The notes beneath the pieces are model-generated. The model was not told where the DNA came from. It did no database searches and saw only the letters and a list, made by a program, of their open reading frames with translations. 64,000 nt of DNA, taken from contig NZ_QSCM01000006.1 in the NCBI RefSeq assembly GCF_003463065.1, positions 180,633 to 244,632 on the forward strand, written 5' to 3'. Below, in pieces: positions 8,617-14,883 of the stretch; positions within the stretch are counted from its first letter, which is position 1; each line of letters opens with the position of its first letter. The DNA comes from Blautia sp. OF03-15BH (GTDB taxonomy: Bacteria > Bacillota > Clostridia > Lachnospirales > Lachnospiraceae). The translations under genes and the position numbers were made by a program.

Positions 8617-10428
8617 ATGAAACGCAAAGTAATCAGCGCACTTTTATGTGCATCCATGGTAGCAACGATGGTAGGCGGCTGCGGAAGCAGCAACAACAAG
8701 AAGACAACAGAGAAAGCCACTGAGAAAGCAACCACGGCGGCAACGGAAAAAGCTACAGAGAAAGCAACGGAGAAGGCCACCGAGAAAGCAACAGAGGCAG
8801 CTACAGAGAAAGCCACTGAGAAAGCAACAGAGGCAGTAACGGAAAAAGCCACCGAAAAAGCAACAGAGGCAGCTACAGAAAAAGCTACTGAGAAAACCAC
8901 CGAGAAAGAAACAGAGAAGGAAACCGAAAAAGAAACTGAAAAGAAGGTAGAAACAGAGACCGAGGCTGTTTCCAAGGAAACGGAGAAGGAAACTGAAAAA
9001 GCTACTGAGAAAGAGACCGAAAAAGTAACCGAAAAGGCCACTGAGAAAGAGACCGAGAAGGAAACGGAAAAGGCTACAGAAAAAGAGACTGAAAAAGTAA
9101 CCGAGAAGGCCACTGAGAAAGAGACCGAGAAGGAAACGGAAAAGGCCACTGAGAAAGAGACTGAGAAAGAGACCAAGAAGGAAACCGAAAAGGCTACTGA
9201 GAAAGAGACTGAGAAAGTAACCGAAAAGGCCACTGAGAAAGAGACCGAGAAGGAAACGGAAAAGGCCACTGAGAAAGAGACCAAGAAGGAAACCGAAAAG
9301 GCTACCGAGAAAGAGACTGAAAAGGCCACTGAGAAAGAGACCAAGAAGGAAACCGAAAAGGCTACTGAGAAAGAAACAGAAGCAGAATCTGAGACAGAAG
9401 CTGTAAAAGGCAGCATTGATCTCAGTAAAGTAGAAGCAAAAGAGAAATATCATTTTGAAATCGTATCCAAAGGCTTCCAGCATCAGTACTGGCAGGCAGT
9501 ATTAAAAGGAGCACAGGAAGAGGCTGACCGTCTCGGTGTTACCATGAACTTTGTAGGACCGAACTCTGAGTCCGATATCGCAGACCAGGTACAGATGCTG
9601 AACAGTGCGATCAATGCAAAACCGGCAGCAATCGGTCTTGCAGCACTGAGTACCGATGCTTGTAATGATGCTCTGCAGCAGGCAAAAGACGCAGGAATCC
9701 CCATCGTAGGATTTGACTCCGGTGTACCGGGAGCTCCGGAAGGTTCTGTAGTGGCAAATGCAGCAACCGACAACTATGCAGCCGGTGAGCTGGCAGCAGA
9801 GAAGACCTATGAGGTACTGAAGGATCGGATCGCAAAAGCAAAAGATTCCGTTCGTATCGGTGTTATGGGTCAGGATGCAACCAGTGAGTCCATCGTTAAC
9901 AGAGGTCTTGGCTTTATCGATAAGATCGCTGAGCTGGCAGAGGCTGATGGATACACCGTAACGGTAGAAGGAAATGATAAATACGTTCAGGATTCTAAAG
10001 TAGAACCTGTGAAAGATGCAAAAATAATCATTGATGTAGCAGTACCGTCACAGGTAACTGCAGAGCTGTCTGCAACAGACTGCCAGACCCTGCTGAACAA
10101 AGAAGATACCATCTGCATCTACGGTTCCAACCAGCATTCTGGTGAAGCAATGGTAACCGGAAACGAGAACCTGCAGAAACTGGGCAGCGGCGAGGATCAG
10201 GTACTTGGAGTAACCTTTGACTCTGGTACCGTTATCAAAGAAGCTGTTAAGAACGGAACTCTGTACGGGGCGATTACGCAGGCTCCTGTAGCAATGGGTG
10301 CAGCAGTCATCGACCTTCTGACCATGGCAGCAAATGGTGAGGAAGTAGCAGATGTGGATACCGGATGCCAGTGGTACACAGCAGACAACATGGACGATCC
10401 GGAAATTGCACAGAACCTGTATGACTAA
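8617..10428 (+). CDS. Sugar-binding lipoprotein with a giant Thr-Glu-Lys linker
   Basis: This 603-residue extracellular receptor belongs to the ABC transporter. The ATG at 8617 follows AGGAGG (8601-8606). The signal peptide ends in a lipobox (MVGGCGSS), so the protein is lipid-anchored. Residues about 28-260 are a low-complexity tetrapeptide repeat of the form TEK-A/E/V. The remaining about 340 residues form a type 1 periplasmic-binding fold (FEIVSKGFQHQYWQAVLKGA, VGFDSGVPGAP, VLGVTFDSG). That domain is almost identical to the one at 11183. Linkers between lipid anchor and binding domain are normally only tens of residues long, so this one is exceptional. It may lift the receptor through the cell wall (inference). 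Confidence 0.9.
   Translation: MKRKVISALLCASMVATMVGGCGSSNNKKTTEKATEKATTAATEKATEKATEKATEKATEAATEKATEKATEAVTEKATEKATEAATEKATEKTTEKETEKETEKETEKKVETETEAVSKETEKETEKATEKETEKVTEKATEKETEKETEKATEKETEKVTEKATEKETEKETEKATEKETEKETKKETEKATEKETEKVTEKATEKETEKETEKATEKETKKETEKATEKETEKATEKETKKETEKATEKETEAESETEAVKGSIDLSKVEAKEKYHFEIVSKGFQHQYWQAVLKGAQEEADRLGVTMNFVGPNSESDIADQVQMLNSAINAKPAAIGLAALSTDACNDALQQAKDAGIPIVGFDSGVPGAPEGSVVANAATDNYAAGELAAEKTYEVLKDRIAKAKDSVRIGVMGQDATSESIVNRGLGFIDKIAELAEADGYTVTVEGNDKYVQDSKVEPVKDAKIIIDVAVPSQVTAELSATDCQTLLNKEDTICIYGSNQHSGEAMVTGNENLQKLGSGEDQVLGVTFDSGTVIKEAVKNGTLYGAITQAPVAMGAAVIDLLTMAANGEEVADVDTGCQWYTADNMDDPEIAQNLYD
8700..9402 (+). repeat. Twelve-base tandem repeat encoding TEKA/TEKE/TEKV
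   Basis: About 57 consecutive units of a 12-base pattern encode Thr-Glu-Lys-X. There are longer repeat periods where blocks such as KETEKATEKETEKVTEKA recur with matching codons. The opposite strand is open too but reads as Ser-Val-Phe-Ala low complexity and is a by-product. Such an array can change length by slippage. Confidence 0.92.
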
Positions 10429-10440
10429 AAGTAAGAGCAT

Positions 10441-10501
10441 CTTGAAATGAAGGAGGAAAGCCTGCGGGCTTGTCCGCAAGGAATTGAGACTTCATTTTGA
10501 G
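10441..10501 (+). promoter_or_regulatory. Conserved hairpin pair after the first binding-protein gene
   Basis: CTTGAAATGAAG (10441-10452) pairs with CTTCATTTTGAG (10490-10501) over 12 pairs with two G-U, enclosing a small TGCGG/CCGCA hairpin. No T-run follows directly. The same arrangement follows the second binding-protein gene at 12313-12374. A role in protecting the abundant binding-protein transcript is a reasonable inference. Confidence 0.55.
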
Positions 10502-10561
10502 GCGACAAATGGAAGCAGGCCTTTTTAAGGCTTTCACTTCATAAAAAGTGTGGTGTGTGGA

Positions 10562-10585
10562 CGGGCTGCTGAAAGCGGCAGCCCG
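10562..10585 (+). promoter_or_regulatory. Eight-base-pair hairpin before the mutarotase gene
   Basis: CGGGCTGC and GCAGCCCG form a perfect stem about 33 bases before the mutarotase start. A-rich rather than T-rich sequence follows, so it is not a plus-strand terminator. It may limit read-through or mark an RNA-processing site. Confidence 0.45.
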
Positions 10586-10617
10586 ATCCGAAAAAATGAC
10601 AACTGGAGGAAGCAAAC

Positions 10618-11058
10618 ATGTTAAAAGGAATTCCAAAGATCTTATCTCCGGAGCTTTTAAAAGTGCTCTGTGAAATGGGACACAGTGACCGTCTGGTAAT
10701 CTCTGATGGTAACTTTCCGGCAGAATCCATGGGAAAAGATGCGATCGTGATCCGTTGTGACGGACATGGCGTACCGGAGCTTCTGGATGCCATTCTTGAA
10801 GTGTTCCCGCTGGATACTTATGTAGAGCATCCGGTAAATCTGATGGAAGTAATGCCCGGAGATACGGTGGAGACACCAATCTGGGATACTTATAAAGAAA
10901 TTGTAGCAAAACACGATGCAAGAGGTGCAGAGGCCATCGGACAGATCGAAAGATTTGCATTTTACGATGAAGCCAAAAAGGTGTATGCGATCATCGCCAC
11001 CGGTGAGAGTGCACTGTATGCAAACATTATGCTCCAGAAGGGCGTAGTGGTAGATTAA
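10618..11058 (+). CDS. fucU: FucU/RbsD-type sugar mutarotase
   Basis: At 146 residues this matches the RbsD/FucU family, which interconverts sugar anomers after import. Characteristic features are the N-terminal catalytic His in MGHSDRLVISDGNFPAES and the RCDGHGVPELLDAIL segment, with the closer match by memory to L-fucose mutarotase (VFPLDTYVEHPV, EAIGQIERFAFYDEAKK) than to ribose RbsD. It lies between the two binding-protein genes of one transporter, so an L-fucose-like sugar is a sensible guess for the substrate, although no fucose isomerase or kinase is in the window. TGGAGGAAG precedes the ATG. Confidence 0.85.
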   Translation: MLKGIPKILSPELLKVLCEMGHSDRLVISDGNFPAESMGKDAIVIRCDGHGVPELLDAILEVFPLDTYVEHPVNLMEVMPGDTVETPIWDTYKEIVAKHDARGAEAIGQIERFAFYDEAKKVYAIIATGESALYANIMLQKGVVVD

Positions 11059-11182
11059 AAGGAATAACCGTTCAGAAAGGGCAAAAGCCCAGGGGCCTGG
11101 ACTGTTATAAAAGATGCTGCCGGAAATCCGGACCGGCATCAGGGGAAGTAACTATGTAATGAAAAAAAGGAGGATTTTCACA

Positions 11183-12301
11183 ATGAAAAACAAAATGATC
11201 AGCGCATTACTGGCAACCGCTATGGTAGCATCCATGATCACCGTTCCCGTGCTTGCAAGCGAGGGAGAGACTGAGGCAGCAGCTTCTGTAGATCTGAGCA
11301 ATGTAGAGGCAAAAGAGGCTTACCACTTCGAGATCGTATCCAAAGGCTTCCAGCATCAGTACTGGCAGGCAGTATTAAAAGGAGCACAGGAAGAGGCTGA
11401 CCGTCTCGGTGTTACCATGAACTTTGTAGGACCGAACTCTGAGTCCGATATCGCAGACCAGGTACAGATGCTGAACAGTGCAATCAATGCAAAACCGGCA
11501 GCAATCGGTCTTGCAGCGCTGAGTACTGATGCTTGTAATGACGCTCTGCAGCAGGCAAAAGATGCAGGAATCCCCATCGTAGGATTTGACTCCGGTGTAC
11601 CGGGAGCTCCGGAAGGTTCTGTAGTAGCAAACGCAGCAACCGACAACTATGCAGCTGGTGAGCTGGCAGCAGAGAAGACCTATGAAGTACTGAAAGACCG
11701 TATCGCAGCAGCTGAAGGTTCTGTTCGTATCGGTGTTATGGGTCAGGATGCAACCAGTGAGTCTATCGTTAACAGAGGTCTTGGCTTCATCGATAAGATC
11801 GCAGAGCTGGCAACAGCTGATGGACACACCGTAACCGTAGAAGGAAATGACAAATACGTTCAGGACTCTAAAGTAGAGGCTACTGACGATGCAAAAGTGA
11901 TCATTGATGTAGCAGTACCGTCACAGGTAACTGCAGAGCTGTCTGCAACAGACTGCCAGACCCTGCTGAACAAAGAAGATACCATCTGCATCTACGGTTC
12001 CAACCAGCATTCTGGTGAAGCAATGGTAACCGGAAACGAGAACCTGCAGAAACTGGGCAGCGGCGAGGATCAGGTACTTGGAGTAACCTTTGACTCTGGT
12101 ACCGTTATCAAAGAAGCTGTTAAGAACGGAACTCTGTATGGTGCAATCACTCAGGCTCCTGTAGCAATGGGTGCAGCAGTCATCGACCTTCTGACCATGG
12201 CAGCAAATGGTGAGGAAGTAGGCGACGTAGACACTGGATGCCAGTGGTACACCGCTGATAACATGGAAGATCCCGAGATCGCTCAGAACTTATATGATTA
12301 A
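11183..12301 (+). CDS. Second sugar-binding protein, secreted form without lipobox or linker
   Basis: The 372-residue protein has a signal peptide ending in VPVLAS with no lipobox Cys, a short spacer, and the same binding domain as the gene at 8617. I count only about 14 differences over roughly 337 residues. The ATG at 11183 follows AAGGAGGA; the in-frame upstream codons lack such a site. In a Gram-positive cell a receptor without lipid anchor would be released or held non-covalently, so it may act as a free scavenger, feed the sensor protein, or lie in the wall. These roles are inference. Confidence 0.9.
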   Translation: MKNKMISALLATAMVASMITVPVLASEGETEAAASVDLSNVEAKEAYHFEIVSKGFQHQYWQAVLKGAQEEADRLGVTMNFVGPNSESDIADQVQMLNSAINAKPAAIGLAALSTDACNDALQQAKDAGIPIVGFDSGVPGAPEGSVVANAATDNYAAGELAAEKTYEVLKDRIAAAEGSVRIGVMGQDATSESIVNRGLGFIDKIAELATADGHTVTVEGNDKYVQDSKVEATDDAKVIIDVAVPSQVTAELSATDCQTLLNKEDTICIYGSNQHSGEAMVTGNENLQKLGSGEDQVLGVTFDSGTVIKEAVKNGTLYGAITQAPVAMGAAVIDLLTMAANGEEVGDVDTGCQWYTADNMEDPEIAQNLYD

Positions 12302-12312
12302 AATTCTGAGCA

Positions 12313-12374
12313 TCCTGAAATAAAGGAGCAGAACCTGCGGGCTTGCCTGCAAGGGGCTGGGACTTCATTTCAAG
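12313..12374 (+). promoter_or_regulatory. Conserved hairpin after the second binding-protein gene
   Basis: CCTGAAATAAAG (12313-12324) pairs with CTTCATTTCAAG (12363-12374) in 10 of 12 positions, around a CCTGCGGGCTTGCCTGCAAGG inner hairpin. It is the counterpart of 10441-10501, so the duplication of the binding-protein gene included its 3' flank. Confidence 0.5.
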
Positions 12375-12448
12375 GCGGGCAGAATGCCCGCCAGCCACAG
12401 ACAGAAGCTGCGAAGCAGCGAGAGCGTGCAAGGCACGCGAATCTGTGG
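12374..12448. repeat. Palindromic element: hairpin plus three-way junction
   Basis: GGCGGGCA-GAA-TGCCCGCC (12374-12392) is a perfect hairpin. Directly after it, CCACAGA (12395-12401) and TCTGTGG (12442-12448) close a loop holding two further perfect hairpins, GCTGC-GAA-GCAGC and GCGTGC-AAG-GCACGC. There is no coding signal. It resembles intergenic palindromic repeat elements; copies elsewhere in the genome cannot be checked here. Confidence 0.6.
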
Positions 12449-12482
12449 CGTGGGATGCGGAGTAGTGAGAAGAGAAAAAAAG

Positions 12483-12523
12483 AAACAGCCACTGCGGGCT
12501 TGCCCGCAAGTGGCTGTTTTTTT
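12483..12523 (+). terminator. Terminator of the sugar transporter operon
   Basis: AAACAGCCACTGCGGGC pairs with GCCCGCAAGTGGCTGTTT (one mismatch) across a two-base loop, followed by seven or more T. It ends the operon that begins at 5009. Confidence 0.9.
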
Positions 12524-12592
12524 CTTTTGAGGCGGGTATGGAATGCGGTCTGCATGCATATCCTGTAGAGATGAGGTTTTCAGGAGAAGCGG

Positions 12593-13039
12593 ATGGAATA
12601 TTATGATCCTATGGAGAGAAATTGTTCCTGGTGCCGGAGGGAAGCCCCTCTCTGTTGTTATGAAGACGATCACGAGACAGAACGCGACCTGGAACGGATG
12701 AAAACACTTTATCCGGATCTTGCAAAAGAACTGTTTCCACAGATCGAGCAGGTATGTGACCAGATGGAATACGAAGGAAGTCTGATGTATGATGAATGTC
12801 CGGATCCCGTCATGGTCCGGAAACTGACGGCCGGGATCTATGAAGCGGTCAAGGACCGATATCAGCCGCCGGAAGGGGAAGATAAAGAGGAAACGCTGGC
12901 CATGAACCGGGAAACCTACCGCCGTTATCCACCGGAGCAGAACTGGCTCAGCGACCTGATCCAGACGCTGCTGGTCGATGAGATGTTCCGGCGGCGCTGC
13001 CGCAGAAGAAACTGCCGGAAGTGGTCACAAAAAGCATAA
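12593..13039 (+). CDS. Conserved hypothetical protein, acidic with an arginine-rich tail
   Basis: I do not recognise a domain in this 148-residue soluble protein. It has a Cys cluster near the N-terminus (NCSWCRREAPLCCYEDD), a highly acidic middle and a basic end (FRRRCRRRNCRKW). The Cys pairs at both ends might bind metal. AGGAGAAG sits before the ATG, and the coding region has normal codon use. It stands alone between a terminator and the toxin-antitoxin locus. The family seems to recur in related Firmicutes, but no function is assigned. Confidence 0.65.
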   Translation: MEYYDPMERNCSWCRREAPLCCYEDDHETERDLERMKTLYPDLAKELFPQIEQVCDQMEYEGSLMYDECPDPVMVRKLTAGIYEAVKDRYQPPEGEDKEETLAMNRETYRRYPPEQNWLSDLIQTLLVDEMFRRRCRRRNCRKWSQKA

Positions 13040-13139
13040 TCTTTGTCATAAAAATTTTGCGAAATCGCTAGGGTGTAAAGCATCAGGCGGTCTCAGAAAG
13101 AGAGGAGAAGCGGGACTAAGGCACATGAGAAATAAAGTT

Positions 13140-13169
13140 TTGACATTTTAAGATGGAAGAGATACTATA
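13140..13169 (+). promoter_or_regulatory. Promoter of the antitoxin RNA
   Basis: TTGACA (13140-13145), an 18-base spacer and TACTAT (13164-13169) predict transcription from about 13177 toward the toxin gene. A perfect TATAAT two bases further on has a 20-base spacer. Confidence 0.5.
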
Positions 13170-13176
13170 ATAAGTA

Positions 13177-13266
13177 GATAGGATGCTGTCGATAGACGGT
13201 TAGCCTAGTTATACAGACACAAAAATAGTCGCCTGGTTTGCTGGACCTTTGGGGCGGCTATTTTTG
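13177..13266 (+). ncRNA. Predicted antisense antitoxin RNA of a type I toxin-antitoxin locus
   Basis: A transcript of about 90 bases would run from the TTGACA promoter to the shared terminator and overlap the 3' end of the toxin mRNA. It contains ATAGTCGCCT (13225-13234), nearly repeated as CTAATCGCCT (13429-13438) in the region encoding the toxin 5' leader. The two RNAs are made in opposite directions, so they can pair at that repeat as well as at the terminator. Convergent genes, shared terminator and matching direct repeats are the par/Fst arrangement of plasmid pAD1. Confidence 0.6.
13221..13265. terminator. Bidirectional terminator shared by toxin and antitoxin
   Basis: AAAATAGTCGCC and GGCGGCTATTTTT form a stem with A-runs and T-runs on the correct sides for both strands. 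The toxin stop codon (13258-13260) lies in the right arm. Confidence 0.75.
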
Positions 13267-13353
13267 TACCTTATTATCTTTGCCAAGGGCATATCCAATG
13301 CTGAAACAGCTTAAACCGAAGCTTATAACTGTGATAAAGTCAATGATACTCAT
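13258..13353 (-). CDS. Small hydrophobic holin-like toxin (type I system)
   Basis: A 31-residue peptide starts at the ATG at 13353 and is mostly one membrane helix (residues 3-22, IIDFITVISFGLSCFSIGYA), followed by a charged tail (GKDNKVQK). A strong AAGGAGGGCG ribosome site lies just upstream. Short membrane peptides of this kind, such as Fst and TxpA, kill or arrest cells when their antisense RNA is absent. The peptide is close to the putative holin-like toxins annotated in clostridia. Toxicity itself is inferred. The leader RNA between promoter and start contains a TAGTCC/GGGACTA hairpin (about 13409-13431). Confidence 0.75.
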   Translation of the reverse strand: MSIIDFITVISFGLSCFSIGYALGKDNKVQK

Positions 13354-13465
13354 GGCATCGCCCTCCTTTCCAATGCTTCTTATGTAATCAGAGGGACATA
13401 AAAAAGACAATAGTCCCTCTTTCGAAGGACTAATCGCCTACCGTTATGGCAGCACTCATGTTTAC

Positions 13466-13494
13466 AGTATAACAGTAAAAATTATTTTATGCAA
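13466..13494 (-). promoter_or_regulatory. Promoter of the toxin gene
   Basis: On the minus strand TTGCAT (13494-13489), 17 bases and TATACT (13471-13466) form a strong vegetative promoter about 110 bases upstream of the toxin ATG. Confidence 0.65.
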
Positions 13495-13596
13495 TAAAAA
13501 TATATGCATAAAGTTCCTGACCAGCGGCCAGAGTTCGGCCACTTCTGCGGTGTGAACGTCCGCTTTATAGGCTGATACAGAAGTTCGAAAAAACGG

Positions 13597-13655
13597 TTGT
13601 AGTTTTTAAAAAAAGCCTTTACAATAGAGTCGTGGAGTTTGTCACGGCTCTATTG
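13597..13655 (+). promoter_or_regulatory. Promoter with a 13-bp inverted repeat over the minus-10 box
   Basis: TTGTAG (13597-13602), 17 bases and TACAAT (13620-13625) make a good promoter for the methyltransferase gene. CAATAGAGTCGTG (13622-13634) and CACGGCTCTATTG (13643-13655) are an inverted repeat, one G-U pair if RNA, whose left arm covers the minus-10 box. It could be an operator for a dimeric repressor or a hairpin at the 5' end of the message. Confidence 0.5.
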
Positions 13656-13670
13656 TATTATAAGGAAATG

Positions 13671-13710
13671 GTAACGATTCAGCACCATCTCGATGAGGCT
13701 GAACCGTTAC
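13671..13710 (+). promoter_or_regulatory. Leader hairpin just upstream of the methyltransferase ribosome site
   Basis: GTAACGATTCAGC (13671-13683) pairs with GCTGAACCGTTAC (13698-13710) with one central mismatch. The next bases hold the ribosome site (GGGGAA) of the gene at 13730, so folding could affect translation. Confidence 0.45.
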
Positions 13711-13729
13711 AGGAAAACGGGGAATTTTA

Positions 13730-14878
13730 ATGGGAAATTTATATGATACACTGACAGCCTGCCTGACCGATCAGCTGATCCAGGCGGTTTTGAGTGCGGC
13801 CAGGAAAAAGGATGGTCCATCCAGAGTGAAGATCCGGCCGGTACTTCAGAAAGGAACGCTTTTTTTTCAGACAGCCGCCCAGGTTGGAAAACAGCAGTTT
13901 CATGAAAATCTGGAAAAAGAAGCAGTCATTTCAAAGATCACGGAATGGCTCATGAATGATTTTGGCCAGCTTCAGCTGGATCTGACAGACCGGACCGTTT
14001 CTGTACTGACCAGCAAGAAAGGAAAGGTCACGATCAAAGAAAAGCGAAAACCGGTGAAGATGCGTCCGGCAGACTTAAGCCATAACCGGAAAAAGCGTTA
14101 TATTCTGGAAGAAGGCACGCCGGTGCCTTTTCTGGTAGATCTGGGAGTCATGACTCCGGATGGAAAGATCGTCCATTCCAAATATGACAAATTCCGGCAG
14201 ATCAACCGCTTCCTGGAATTTGTCGAGGATATCCGGGAAGAGCTTCCAAAAGACCGGGAAGTGACGATCCTGGATTTTGGCTGCGGCAAATCTTATCTGA
14301 CGTTTGCCTTGTATTATTATCTGAAGGTTCTGCATGGTCTGGATATCCGCATCATCGGCCTGGACTTAAAGGAGGACGTCATCGAGCACTGTGATGCGCT
14401 GGCACAGGATTATGGCTACGACAAGCTGAAATTCCTGACCGGAGATATCGCGTCTTATACGGGAGAAGACCGTGTGGATATGGTAGTGACGCTGCATGCC
14501 TGTGATACGGCTACGGATTTTGCACTGGAAAAGGCGGTACGCTGGGGAGCGAAGGTCATTTTGTCAGTGCCCTGTTGTCAGCATGAGCTGAACCGACAGA
14601 TCCATCAGGAGGTGCTGGAACCGGTACTGAAATATGGTCTGATCCGGGAACGGATGGCTGCTCTTGTGACGGATGCACTCCGTGCAGGTGTGCTGGAGGA
14701 ACAGGGATATGAGGTGCAGATTCTGGAATTTATCGATATGGAACATACGCCGAAAAACATTCTGATCCGGGCTGTGAAGGGCTCCCGGAAGGCAAAGTCA
14801 GCAGAACTTGGCGCATGTATGAAATTTTTAGGAGTAGATCCGACGCTGAAACGGCTGTTGGATGATAAGAGAGGATAA
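13730..14878 (+). CDS. Class I SAM-dependent methyltransferase (Methyltransf_32-like)
   Basis: The 382-residue protein has an N-terminal part of unknown fold (about 1-170) and a C-terminal Rossmann methyltransferase domain. SAM-binding motif I is ILDFGCGKSYLTFALYYYL (about residue 180). IIGLDLKEDVIEHC carries the acidic residue that holds the ribose, VTLHACDTATDFAL is the motif IV region, and SVPCCQHELNRQI is a Cys-Cys stretch. The last two are typical of the METTL25/GSTCD-related family, in which an RNA substrate is suspected. Substrate here is unknown. The next gene begins five bases after its stop, so the two are probably co-transcribed. Confidence 0.82.
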   Translation: MGNLYDTLTACLTDQLIQAVLSAARKKDGPSRVKIRPVLQKGTLFFQTAAQVGKQQFHENLEKEAVISKITEWLMNDFGQLQLDLTDRTVSVLTSKKGKVTIKEKRKPVKMRPADLSHNRKKRYILEEGTPVPFLVDLGVMTPDGKIVHSKYDKFRQINRFLEFVEDIREELPKDREVTILDFGCGKSYLTFALYYYLKVLHGLDIRIIGLDLKEDVIEHCDALAQDYGYDKLKFLTGDIASYTGEDRVDMVVTLHACDTATDFALEKAVRWGAKVILSVPCCQHELNRQIHQEVLEPVLKYGLIRERMAALVTDALRAGVLEEQGYEVQILEFIDMEHTPKNILIRAVKGSRKAKSAELGACMKFLGVDPTLKRLLDDKRG

Positions 14879-14883
14879 GGGGC

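Noticed and set aside
8514..9416. Long open frame on the minus strand across the TEK repeat
   Set aside because: It reads Ser-Val-Phe-Ala low complexity with no ribosome site and exists only because the repeat lacks stop codons in that frame.
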